DNA of 34,306 nt, taken from the NCBI GenBank assembly GCA_011525945.1, contig WYBJ01000185.1, forward strand, positions 1-34,306, written 5' to 3'. The stretch comes from Burkholderiaceae bacterium (GTDB taxonomy: Bacteria > Pseudomonadota > Gammaproteobacteria > Burkholderiales > WYBJ01). The notes under the pieces are model-generated. The model saw nothing but the letters and a program-made list of their open reading frames with translations. It searched no databases and was not told the origin of the DNA. The position numbers and the translations under genes were made by a program. This document shows, piece by piece, positions 1 to 7,489 of the stretch (position 1 is the stretch's first letter; each line of letters opens with the position of its first letter).

Positions 1-2
1 AC

Positions 3-120
3 GAGCCTGAATGGATCGATATCGATCCCTCCGGCTCGCGCTTCGCGCTGCAACACCTCTCGCGGTGACTACGGTCACAGCGACGGCGCGTTAGCGCCAA
101 GTCAAATTGTTCTCAGGCTC
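3..120. mobile_element. Hairpin-rich MITE-like segment with 8-bp terminal inverted repeats
   Basis: GAGCCTGA (3-10) and its exact reverse complement TCAGGCTC (113-120) bound a 118-bp segment. Inside are a perfect 16-bp palindrome (13-28), a small hairpin (37-47), a 22-bp hairpin with one mismatch (61-82) and another hairpin (85-98). The reading frame of the adjacent kinase gene ends inside the right repeat, since its stop codon is TCA at 113-115 read on the minus strand. A non-autonomous element or REP-like palindromic cluster inserted in the kinase gene would explain this. No target-site duplication can be seen because the window starts two bases outside the left repeat, so the outer boundary is uncertain. 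Confidence 0.35.
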
Positions 121-409
121 TGAGTCCCCAGTGGAAGATTTCAGCCGCGCCCGGTGACTTGGGCTGAAGCGAAAACGCCGCGTCGCGCACGGCCTGATCG
201 GCCGGCAGATATTCCTTGATCGCGACGTTGCACTTGAGATTGTGGTCGGTGGCGAGATACGTGACGCCGAAGCCCCCATAACCGAGCACATCGTCGAGCG
301 AATACTCCTGCAGCCGGTATCCGGGCGGGAGCGCATTCAGCACGTTGCCGGCTGCAACCGCGCCGGCGCTCGGCGATCGAGCGGCGGACGCGTCGTCGTC
401 AATCCCCAT
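113..409 (-). pseudogene. Truncated Ser/Thr protein kinase (N-terminal fragment)
   Basis: A 98-residue reading frame starts at an ATG preceded by a good Shine-Dalgarno (TGGAGGA). It matches the start of bacterial Hanks-type kinases: the approach sequence LNALPPGYRLQEY, a glycine-rich loop (VLGYGGFGVTYLA, residues 41-53) and the ATP-binding lysine in VAIKEYLP (K65). Homologues of this subtype continue after a D/E-x-F-x-WGL motif with the rest of the kinase. Here the frame reads HWGLRA and stops. The catalytic HRD and DFG motifs are absent, so the product cannot be an active kinase. The break coincides with a palindromic segment, which suggests insertional disruption. The rest of the gene may lie outside the window. 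Confidence 0.7.
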
Positions 410-599
410 GCGACGATCCTCCAGGAGGCTGCCACAGTGTAATCGAACTGATTGGGTTTCGTGGTTGCGGCGTGCCGAGGTACGCCGCAGGTTGTCGGTT
501 AACGGCCGACCCTATCCGGTCTGCACCCGAGTCGGGCGCCAGGGCTCCGGCCTGCGCGTACGGCGCCCCGGCCGGCACGGCGGGTCGGGCAGCGGCCGG

Positions 600-2408
600 T
601 CAGCTCCTTGACGGCACGTCGCTGCGGCGCTGCCCGTCGGGCAGATACTCCTGGCATTCGGCGAAGATGCGAAGCCGGCAGCGCCGGCAGATCTCCACGT
701 CGAAGCGCGGATAGAGCGTCGCGATGACGCGGTGCTTAACCGGGAACAGATTCTCGGGACCGAGTGCCGTCAGGTAGCCGCCGCGTTCGAGCAGCCGGCG
801 AACCTCATCCTTGACGCGGTAGAAGTAGAGCCCGCCGCCGAGCGCGCGCCGGCGGCGCGCTTCGGCCACCAGCATCTCGGCGCCCGCCACATCGATGAAG
901 TTGACGCCGCTGGCGGTCATCAGCAGGTGTTTCTGCTGCGGGTCGAAATTGGCGAAAGCCCTCGTCACGTGATCGACCGCGCCGAAATACAGCGAACCAT
1001 TCACCCGCACGATCTTGACCTGCGGACAATCGGGCAGCCCGCTGTCGGCGGTGAAATGGTAGCTATCAGGCGCCGGGTCGGGCTTCACGTCCATGATGAG
1101 CGGCTGCGAGGTGCGGTGCAGATAGACGATGAGCGAAAACAGCACACCGGCGATAATCGCGAATTCGAGGTCGACCAACAACCCCGTCAACAATGTCGCC
1201 AGCATGATGGCGCCTTCGCGCCGGCTGGTGCGCGCGACCTGACGCACGTGCTCGACGTCGATCAAGCCGTAGCCCACCAGGAACAGGATCGCGGCCATGA
1301 CGGCGATCGGCAGATGCGTAAACAGGGGGGCTACGGCAAGCACAAAAACGATCAGCAGGCCGGCTGCGATGACGGGTGAGAGCGGGGTGGCCGCACCCGC
1401 CTCGTAGTTCACGCCACTGCGATTGAATGAACCGCTCGACGGGTATGCCGAGAAGAACGACCCGGCCAGATTGGACAGACCCTGGCCGATGAACTCCTGG
1501 TTGGCATCGATGCGCTGCCCCGAGCGCACGGCGATGGCGCGTGCGATCGACAGCGCCTCGGTGAGCCCGAGTATGGTCATGCCTAACGCGATCGGCAACG
1601 CATGATGAATGCCCTCCAGCGAAAGATCGGGCGCCGACAAAGGCGGCAACGCGCCCGATATGGCGCCGAGCTTGGGCAACTCGCCCAGTTGCCGCCCGAA
1701 CAGCCATTGCATCGCTGCGCCGAACAGCGATCCGGCGACGACCGCGACGATCATGTAGGGGAACTTGGGATAGAAGCGGCGGGTCGCGATGGCGATCGCG
1801 ATGGTGAATACGGCCACGCTGGTCACTATCCAGTTGATCTCGCCGCTGGCGACCCTGCCGACGAAGACGCGCAGAATCTCGAAGAAGCTGCTGCCGCGAG
1901 GGATGCTCGCGCCGAAGAAGTTCGACAGTTGACTTGCGATGATCAGCAGGCCCGCCGCCGCGGTGAAGCCGATGATCACGCTATGCGAGATGAAGTTCAC
2001 CAGCACACCCATGCCGGCGATGCCGAGCGTCAATTGCATCGCGCCGGTGAGAAACGTCACCGTGAGCGCGAGCTGCACGTACTCAGCGGAGGCGGGTTCG
2101 GCAAGCGGCGCAAGCTGCGCGAACAACAGGATCGAGAGCGCATTGGTCGGACCCGAGACCAGATGAAACGACGAGCCGAACAGCGCCGCCACCACCGCGG
2201 GAACCATGGCCGCATACAAGCCGTACTCGGGTGGCATGCCCGCCAGAGTGGCGAACGCAACGCCCTGGGGCAGCACGATTACCGCGCCGATCAGCCCCGC
2301 CATCGCGTCCGCGCGCAGCGTATGGCGGCTCGCCTTGGGCAACCACGCGAGAAACGGCAGCAGTCGGGTAACGGGAATGTCGTAGCGAAATCGCACGGCG
2401 CGCAACAT
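600..2408 (-). CDS. SulP family anion (sulfate/bicarbonate-type) permease with STAS domain
   Basis: This 602-residue inner-membrane transporter has the SulP layout. The signature region near the N-terminus (AGLIGAVIVLPQGVAFATLAG, around residues 37-57) is followed by about a dozen hydrophobic segments to residue 430. A cytoplasmic STAS domain follows (residues 463-566; FIDVAGAEML around 504-513). After it comes a short cysteine-bearing tail (C574, C577, C585), which may bind metal; that role is inferred. Family members exchange sulfate, bicarbonate or dicarboxylates, and the substrate cannot be told from sequence. The ATG start leaves a short cytoplasmic leader. The gene is divergent from the cytochrome pair, with an 18-bp inverted repeat just upstream of its start. 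Confidence 0.9.
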   Translation of the reverse strand: MLRAVRFRYDIPVTRLLPFLAWLPKASRHTLRADAMAGLIGAVIVLPQGVAFATLAGMPPEYGLYAAMVPAVVAALFGSSFHLVSGPTNALSILLFAQLAPLAEPASAEYVQLALTVTFLTGAMQLTLGIAGMGVLVNFISHSVIIGFTAAAGLLIIASQLSNFFGASIPRGSSFFEILRVFVGRVASGEINWIVTSVAVFTIAIAIATRRFYPKFPYMIVAVVAGSLFGAAMQWLFGRQLGELPKLGAISGALPPLSAPDLSLEGIHHALPIALGMTILGLTEALSIARAIAVRSGQRIDANQEFIGQGLSNLAGSFFSAYPSSGSFNRSGVNYEAGAATPLSPVIAAGLLIVFVLAVAPLFTHLPIAVMAAILFLVGYGLIDVEHVRQVARTSRREGAIMLATLLTGLLVDLEFAIIAGVLFSLIVYLHRTSQPLIMDVKPDPAPDSYHFTADSGLPDCPQVKIVRVNGSLYFGAVDHVTRAFANFDPQQKHLLMTASGVNFIDVAGAEMLVAEARRRRALGGGLYFYRVKDEVRRLLERGGYLTALGPENLFPVKHRVIATLYPRFDVEICRRCRLRIFAECQEYLPDGQRRSDVPSRS

Positions 2409-2412
2409 GAGC

Positions 2413-2430
2413 CGAGCCGATCTCGGCTCG
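2413..2430. promoter_or_regulatory. Inverted repeat upstream of sulP
   Basis: CGAGCCGA and TCGGCTCG form 8-bp arms separated by two bases, four bases upstream of the SulP start codon. The repeat would lie in the 5' leader of the SulP mRNA, where it could act as an operator or a leader hairpin. Function is inferred only from position. Confidence 0.3.
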
Positions 2431-2473
2431 CGACGCCATTATGGTGGAGCCGACAGCCTTGTACAATGCGCGG

Positions 2474-2507
2474 GCGCGCCGGGTTGTTGCTGTATAATCC
2501 GGCGCGC
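2474..2507 (+). promoter_or_regulatory. Promoter -10 embedded in an inverted repeat, upstream of cytochrome c genes
   Basis: A perfect TATAAT (2493-2498) lies 44 bases before the first cytochrome start. It sits between arms GCGCGCCGG (2474-2482) and CCGGCGCGC (2499-2507), an exact 9-bp inverted repeat. No convincing -35 hexamer is seen 16-18 bases upstream, because that position is occupied by the left arm. The arrangement would suit a promoter controlled by a dimeric regulator, but no regulator is identified. Confidence 0.45.
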
Positions 2508-2541
2508 TGCAATCATTTCAAGACACTCGACAAGGTTCCCG

Positions 2542-2889
2542 ATGAAGCGCAAGAGCACGCTGTTGCTCGCCGGGCTGGCTGCGGCGTTTGCCGTCGAAGC
2601 AGGCGCGGCCGAGGAGGGCAAGGTCCAGGACGTACGCAGCAAGCTTGCGATGTGCCAGGGTTGCCATGGAATAGAAGGCTACAGGATGGCGTTTCCCGAG
2701 GTTTACAGCGTGCCCAGGCTCGGCGGACAACATCCCGCTTACATCGTAAAGGCGCTGCAGGAGTACAAGAGCGGTACGCGCAACAATGCAACCATGCACG
2801 CGATCGCATCGCAGTTGACCGAGCAGGACATGGCCGCGATCGCCGCCTACTATGGCGGCCAGAACGCGCAGACTGCGGCAAGCAAGTAG
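2542..2889 (+). CDS. Periplasmic monohaem cytochrome c (c4/c553-like), first of a tandem pair
   Basis: This 115-residue protein begins with a Sec signal peptide (MKRKSTLLLAGLAAAFAVEAGA). A haem-attachment motif CQGCH follows in the first third of the mature chain. The later PRLGGQHPAYIVKALQEYKSG and the downstream methionine in ATMHAIA are typical of class I cytochromes of the c4/c5 type, where that methionine is the sixth haem ligand. It should carry electrons in the periplasm, probably towards a terminal oxidase or reductase. The start is the ATG directly before the signal peptide; a longer upstream frame has no supporting features. The second cytochrome begins 11 bases after its stop, so the two are surely co-transcribed. 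Confidence 0.9.
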   Translation: MKRKSTLLLAGLAAAFAVEAGAAEEGKVQDVRSKLAMCQGCHGIEGYRMAFPEVYSVPRLGGQHPAYIVKALQEYKSGTRNNATMHAIASQLTEQDMAAIAAYYGGQNAQTAASK

Positions 2890-2900
2890 ACGGGGCCATC

Positions 2901-3233
2901 ATGATGCGAATCGCTCTTGCAATGTCCGTGACCGTGTTTGTGTCGGCAATCGGAATCAGCTCTGTCGCGGCTGCCGACATCGAGGCCGGAAAAAAGAAAG
3001 TCGCCGAGGTGTGCGCGGCCTGCCACGGTCCGGATGGCAACAGCGCCACGGCGGATTTCCCGCGTCTGGCCGGACAGCATCCCGACTATATCGCCAAAGC
3101 AATCCGCGATTACAAGAGCGGTGCGCGCAAAGATCCGATCATGGGCGGCTTTGCCAAGACGCTCACGCCCAAGGAGATCGAAAACGTCGCTGCGTATTTT
3201 TCTTCGCAGCACGGGTTGCAAACCAAGTACTGA
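2901..3233 (+). CDS. Periplasmic monohaem cytochrome c (c4/c553-like), second of a tandem pair
   Basis: This 110-residue paralogue of the preceding protein has a signal peptide ending near SVAAA and haem-binding CAACH. It repeats the PRLAGQHPDYIAKAIRDYKSG block and has a candidate axial methionine in DPIMGGF. Together the pair looks like the two halves of a dihaem cytochrome c4 encoded as separate proteins. The two may form a heterodimer or work in series; this is an inference. The start could be either of two adjacent ATG codons. A strong terminator follows 19 bases after the stop, closing the two-gene operon. Confidence 0.9.
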   Translation: MMRIALAMSVTVFVSAIGISSVAAADIEAGKKKVAEVCAACHGPDGNSATADFPRLAGQHPDYIAKAIRDYKSGARKDPIMGGFAKTLTPKEIENVAAYFSSQHGLQTKY

Positions 3234-3252
3234 GGGTTTGCATCGCCCGGTA

Positions 3253-3284
3253 CGACGGCCGCCCGCGGGCGGCCGTCGCGTTTT
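3253..3284 (+). terminator. Rho-independent terminator of the cytochrome operon
   Basis: A perfect self-complementary 26-base stem (3253-3278; arms CGACGGCCGCCCG and CGGGCGGCCGTCG) is followed after two bases by TTTT. It lies 19 bases after the second cytochrome stop. On the opposite strand there is no T-run, so it serves mainly the plus strand. Confidence 0.85.
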
Positions 3285-3345
3285 CGGTGCTCGATTTCGA
3301 GCGGCGTGCGCACGAGAAGGGGCGCTCCTAGCCTGACTTCCGCGA

Positions 3346-5226
3346 TCAGCGCCAATCGCCGCGCAACCGCTGCACGATCGCCTGCAGGCGATCGGGCGTG
3401 GCATCTTGCGGGGCGACGGCGGGCGCCGCGGCGAGCGCAATGGGCCGGAACGGTAGCGTGCGAAATGGCCGTGACATGGCCTTGCCGCCCTCGCGACTGA
3501 AGAAGCTGCCCCACAGTCCGCGCAGCGCCATCGGTATGACCGGCACCGGCGTGCGCTCGACGATGCGCCCGATACCGTGGCGAAACGGGTACATCTCGCC
3601 GCTGTCGGTGATGCGACCCTCCGGAAAGATGCACACCAGGTCACCGCATTCGAGGCCGCGCGCGATCTGGTCGTAGGCGCGTTCGAGCAGCACCGGATCG
3701 GCGCGGGCCGAAGCAATCGGAATGGTGCGGCCGGTACGAAAGACGAAGTTGAGGATCGGGATGCGGAAGATGGCGTGGTCCATCACGAACCGGATCGGGC
3801 GCGGGCATGCCGCCGCGATCACCAGCGCATCGACGAAGCTCACGTGGTTGCAGACGATCACCGCCGCGCCCTCGTCCGGAATGTGCTCGAGCCCCGACTT
3901 GCGCAGCCGATACACCGAGTGGATCAGCAGCCAGACGACGAAGCGCATGAGGAACTCGGGCACCAGCGTGTAGATGTAGACCGCCACGGCCGCGTTGAGC
4001 AGCGCAGTGACGAGGAATATCTGCGCTACGCTCACGCCGGCATGCAGCAGGCCGATTGCAAGGCCGGCCGCGACGACGACGAAAGCGGCATTCAGGATGT
4101 TGTTGCCTGCGATCACGCGCGACTGGTGCGCTCGCTCGCTGCGTGTCTGGATGAGCGCGTACAAGGGCACGATGAAGAATCCGCCGAAGGTCCCGATCAA
4201 CACCAGGTCGAGCAGGATGCGCAGACTCCCCGGCTCACGCAGGAACTGCGCGGCGCTGAGCCCCGCCCCCATGGGTGCGGCGGGCGAGGCGAAAAAAAGA
4301 TCCAGCGCAAGCACACTCATGCCGATGGAGCCGAATGGCACCAAGCCGATCTCGATCTTGCGCCCCGACAGGCGCTCGCACAGCAGAGAACCCAGACCGA
4401 TCCCGATCGAGAACACCGCCAGCAGCACGGTGATGACCTGCTCTGCGCCGCCCAAGGTGTCACGTGCATAGGCCGGAAACTGAGCAAGGAACATCGCGCC
4501 GTAGAACCAGAACCAGGATATCCCGAGCACGGCGTGAAACACGGTGCGGTTCTGCGCGGTGAAGCTCAGATTGCGCCAGCTCTCCCGCAGCGGATTCCAG
4601 TCCAGCCGCAGCCCGGGTTCGGGGGCGGGCGAGCGCGGTATCCCGCGGCTTGCGATATACCCCGCGACCGCAACCCCGACGCAGACGTAGGCTGCGGTCC
4701 TGCCCCCGCCGATTCCCACCAGGATACCCCCCAGAATGGTGCCGATCAGAATGGCGAGGAAGGTAGCGCTCTCGACCCAGGCGTTGCCGCCAACCAGCTC
4801 GTCGTCGCGTAGATGCTGCGGCAGGATCGCGTACTTCACAGGGCCGAACACGGTCGAATGCGTGCCCATGAGAAACAGTGCGGCGAGCAGCAACCAGAGG
4901 CTTTGCATGACAAATCCGGCGAGAGCGAGCGCCATGATCGCGATCTCGGCGAGCTTGACCAGGCGGATGATACGCGCACGTTCGAACTTGTCCGCGAGCT
5001 GCCCGGCCTGGGCGGAGAATAGAAAGAACGGCAGGATGAACAGTGCCTGCGCGATATTCGCGAGCTCACCCGCGGAGCGCGTGCTCCAGGCTCCGGCCTG
5101 GTAGGTGAAGGCGATTACCAGCGCATTCTTCAGGACGTTGTCATTGAGGGCGCCGAGAAACTGGGTGGCGAAGAACGGTCCGAAACGCCGCTCGCGCAGC
5201 AGGCGAAACTGGCTTCGCCCGCTCAT
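3346..5226 (-). CDS. Fused MFS transporter / 1-acyl-glycerophosphate-type acyltransferase (LplT-PlsC-like)
   Basis: The 626-residue protein joins two domains. Residues 1 to about 425 are a 12-helix major facilitator domain of the lysophospholipid-transporter type (GALNDNVLKNAL near residue 25). Residues 440 to about 610 are a PlsC-type acyltransferase with the catalytic HX4D motif (NHVSFVD; H461, D466) and the FPEGR substrate motif (534-538). The likely job is flipping lysophospholipid across the inner membrane and re-acylating it. The third domain of classical Aas fusions, the acyl-ACP synthetase, is missing. The start chosen is ATG before SGRSQFRLL. An upstream ATG (5280) would overlap the DUF1841 gene by 22 bases. 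Confidence 0.85.
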   Translation of the reverse strand: MSGRSQFRLLRERRFGPFFATQFLGALNDNVLKNALVIAFTYQAGAWSTRSAGELANIAQALFILPFFLFSAQAGQLADKFERARIIRLVKLAEIAIMALALAGFVMQSLWLLLAALFLMGTHSTVFGPVKYAILPQHLRDDELVGGNAWVESATFLAILIGTILGGILVGIGGGRTAAYVCVGVAVAGYIASRGIPRSPAPEPGLRLDWNPLRESWRNLSFTAQNRTVFHAVLGISWFWFYGAMFLAQFPAYARDTLGGAEQVITVLLAVFSIGIGLGSLLCERLSGRKIEIGLVPFGSIGMSVLALDLFFASPAAPMGAGLSAAQFLREPGSLRILLDLVLIGTFGGFFIVPLYALIQTRSERAHQSRVIAGNNILNAAFVVVAAGLAIGLLHAGVSVAQIFLVTALLNAAVAVYIYTLVPEFLMRFVVWLLIHSVYRLRKSGLEHIPDEGAAVIVCNHVSFVDALVIAAACPRPIRFVMDHAIFRIPILNFVFRTGRTIPIASARADPVLLERAYDQIARGLECGDLVCIFPEGRITDSGEMYPFRHGIGRIVERTPVPVIPMALRGLWGSFFSREGGKAMSRPFRTLPFRPIALAAAPAVAPQDATPDRLQAIVQRLRGDWR

Positions 5227-5258
5227 CGCCCGCGCCGCTGCGTGCACCTTGCTTGCCG

Positions 5259-5681
5259 TCACGATCTCCGGCGCAGGCATTCGAGGTACATCTCGGGATC
5301 GGGGGCGGCCATGTTGCGCTGCGCCTGCCAGATGATCTCGCCCAGGCATTCGAGCACGTCGTGTTTCGCATCGTGCTCGCCCTTGAGCGCGCACAGGCGC
5401 TTGAACTGCGCCCGAATTCCCGGCGGCTGGTCGATCGAAAGCTGCTCTTCGATTGCGAGATGCAGGCTCAGGTGCAGGAAGGGGTTCGTCTCGCCCGCTT
5501 CCGGCGTATAGTCCCGATCGCCATACTCACGCGGCGCGTCGAGTATGGCGCGGTACTCTGGATGCGAGAGCAGCACTTGCAGCGCGACCGTCTCCAAGCC
5601 CGCGAGCGCTTCGCCGGCGCGATACTTGTGCCAGGTATCGAAGAAGAACTGCCTTGCTTCGTCGCGCGTCGGTGCGAACAT
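5259..5681 (-). CDS. DUF1841 family protein
   Basis: This 140-residue soluble protein begins MFAPTRDEARQFFFDTWHKY and contains the conserved NPFLHLSLHLAIEEQLSIDQ block with clustered histidines and acidic residues. These features match DUF1841, a family of unknown function common in beta- and gammaproteobacteria. The histidine-rich helix suggests a possible metal site, which is inferred. Its ATG lies two bases past the nth stop, so the two are almost certainly co-transcribed. The fused transporter/acyltransferase follows on the same strand. Confidence 0.8.
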   Translation of the reverse strand: MFAPTRDEARQFFFDTWHKYRAGEALAGLETVALQVLLSHPEYRAILDAPREYGDRDYTPEAGETNPFLHLSLHLAIEEQLSIDQPPGIRAQFKRLCALKGEHDAKHDVLECLGEIIWQAQRNMAAPDPEMYLECLRRRS

Positions 5682-5683
5682 CG

Positions 5684-6340
5684 TCACGCTGCGCCGCGGG
5701 CGGGTGGCGCCGCAGTCTTGGCGCGGTACTCGCAAAGATCGCGGATGCTGCACTCGGGACACTTCGGCTTGCGCGCGGTGCACACATAGCGCCCATGCAG
5801 GATAAGCCAGTGGTGGGCGTTGCGCTTGAACTCCTCGGGCGTGAACTTCTCCAGCCGGCGTTCGACCTCGGCCACGTTGCTGCCGGGTGCGAGTCCGGTG
5901 CGATTCGCTACGCGGAAGATGTGCGTGTCCACTGCGATGGTGGCCTCGCCGAACGCGGTGTTGAGTACGACGCTGGCGGTCTTGCGACCCACGCCTGGCA
6001 GCATCTGCAGCGCGTCGCGTTCTCTGGGGACTTCGCCGCCGTGGCGCTCGAGCAGGATGCGGCAGGCGGCGAGCAGGTTCTTCGCCTTGGCGCGGTACAG
6101 GCCGATGGTCTTGATGTGGCCCTCCAGGCCGGACTGGCCGAGACCGAGAATGGCTTGCGGCGTGTTGGCGACCGCAAAGAGCTTGCGCGTTGCCAGGTTC
6201 ACGCCCTTGTCGGTGGCTTGGGCGGAGAGAACGACGGCAACCAGCAGCTCGAACGGCGTCGAATACTCGAGCTCCGTGCTAGGGCTAGGGTTGGCGGCGC
6301 GCAGGCGCTCGAAGATGGCGCGGCGTTTGGCAGGATTCAC
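5684..6340 (-). CDS. nth: Endonuclease III (DNA glycosylase/AP lyase)
   Basis: Nth removes oxidised pyrimidines and cleaves the resulting abasic site in base excision repair. With the GTG start chosen here the protein is 218 residues. The catalytic residues then fall at K120 (helix-hairpin-helix LPGVGRKTA) and D138 (VDTH), and the [4Fe-4S] cysteines at 187, 194, 197 and 203 (C-x6-C-x2-C-x5-C). These are the same numbers as in the E. coli enzyme. That agreement is the main reason for preferring GTG at 6340 over an upstream TTG (6400). The gene leads a minus-strand group with DUF1841 and is divergent from the cyclase-FHA gene. Confidence 0.95.
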   Translation of the reverse strand: MNPAKRRAIFERLRAANPSPSTELEYSTPFELLVAVVLSAQATDKGVNLATRKLFAVANTPQAILGLGQSGLEGHIKTIGLYRAKAKNLLAACRILLERHGGEVPRERDALQMLPGVGRKTASVVLNTAFGEATIAVDTHIFRVANRTGLAPGSNVAEVERRLEKFTPEEFKRNAHHWLILHGRYVCTARKPKCPECSIRDLCEYRAKTAAPPARGAA

Positions 6341-6514
6341 GCGTGCGAGCTTAAAGGAATCGTCGAGCCCTCGACAAGCGCCGCACCGCAGGACGGACAA
6401 ACCGCCTCATGCGCCGCCGCCATCGGGCCGTGCATCCGCGTGCCGGCGGCTCCCGAGCGCGGGGCGCCCGCTCGCGGTGATTTGGTATCATGCGGGCGCA
6501 CGCAGCGAGCGGCC

Positions 6515-7435
6515 ATGTCCAATCCGAATGAACCGAGCACGCCGGCGACCGAATTGACGGCTCCCTTTCCGGCCGTTCTGTTCGCCGATATCTCGGGCAG
6601 CACCATGCTGTACGAGAAGCTCGGCGATGCGGCTGCCAAGACGCTGGTGGACGAATGCCTGGAGATCATGCGCTCGGTGACCGTGCGCCGCGGCGGACGC
6701 GTGATCAAGACCATCGGCGATGAGCTCATGTGCGTATTCCCCGACGCCGATCGCGCTTCGCTCGCGGCTACCGACATGCAGCTTGCGGTCTCCTCGTTGC
6801 CTCCCACTTCCGGCGTGAGCCGGGCCATCCGCATCGGCTTGCACGCAGGGCCCCTGATCCAGGAACGCGATGACGTGTTCGGCGACACCGTCAATACGGC
6901 GGCGCGCATGGCCTCGCTCGCCAAAGCGAGCCAGGTCATCACGACGGCGGCGACGGTCATGCTGATGTCGCCGCTGCTTCGTTCCGGCACGCGCCAAATC
7001 GCCGCGCTTGCGGTGCGGGGCAAAGGCGACGATATCGAGGTGTGCGAAGTGCTGTGGCAGGCAAGCGACGAGCTCACCATGGCGGCGTCGGTCGCTTCGC
7101 GGCCGGCCATCCTGCAACGGCTGCGGCTTACGCACGCAGCACATGAGCTGACGCTCGAGGCGGCGGGCGGGTTCGTCGTCCTTGGTCGTGATCCGAGCTG
7201 TCACATCGTTCTGGCCGGCCGCAAGGCTTCCCGCCTGCACGCCCGCATCGAATGGCGTCGCGACAAATTCTTCCTCATCGATCAGAGCACCAACGGCACC
7301 TACGTATCCTTCGTCGATGAGGCCGAGGTGGTGCTGCGACGCGAGGAAGCGATGCTGCGTGGCCGGGGGTTCATCTGTTTTGGCCACAGTATCGCCGATT
7401 CCAACGAGGAAACGGTCGAGTTCGTGATGCAGTGA
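6515..7435 (+). CDS. Class III adenylate cyclase with C-terminal FHA domain
   Basis: The 306-residue cytoplasmic protein has a class III nucleotidyl cyclase domain (about residues 17-175). Visible catalytic residues are metal-binding D25 (FADISGST) and D69 (KTIGDEL), adenine-selecting K65 and D124, and transition-state N127 and R131 (VNTAAR). The K/D pair argues for cAMP rather than cGMP. A forkhead-associated domain follows (about 215-290) with the phosphothreonine-binding pattern GR (224-225), S239-R240-x-H242 and NGT (260-262). Cyclase activity may therefore be tied to binding a phosphorylated partner. A Ser/Thr kinase operon starts about 1.3 kb beyond it on the other strand, a plausible but unproven source of that phosphothreonine. 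There are no membrane segments. Confidence 0.9.
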   Translation: MSNPNEPSTPATELTAPFPAVLFADISGSTMLYEKLGDAAAKTLVDECLEIMRSVTVRRGGRVIKTIGDELMCVFPDADRASLAATDMQLAVSSLPPTSGVSRAIRIGLHAGPLIQERDDVFGDTVNTAARMASLAKASQVITTAATVMLMSPLLRSGTRQIAALAVRGKGDDIEVCEVLWQASDELTMAASVASRPAILQRLRLTHAAHELTLEAAGGFVVLGRDPSCHIVLAGRKASRLHARIEWRRDKFFLIDQSTNGTYVSFVDEAEVVLRREEAMLRGRGFICFGHSIADSNEETVEFVMQ

Positions 7436-7489
7436 GAGTTCGATCACCGGCTCGTCGGCGTCGCGGCGTGCTCACCGGCGCGGCGCAGG

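Noticed and set aside
1602-2541. Upstream extension of the cytochrome reading frame through the SulP gene
   Set aside because: It lies antisense to the permease and shifts out of the frame of the first cytochrome; the ATG starts at the signal peptides fit better.
3577-4812. A 411-codon plus-strand open frame opposite the fused transporter/acyltransferase
   Set aside because: It is rich in Arg, Asp, His and Gln without any motif, as expected for the complement of a GC-rich membrane-protein gene.
6486-6491. TATCAT followed by GCG, seen before the cyclase and again at the protease start (30760)
   Set aside because: No matching -35 element is present at either site, so shared promoter identity is not supported beyond a weak -10.
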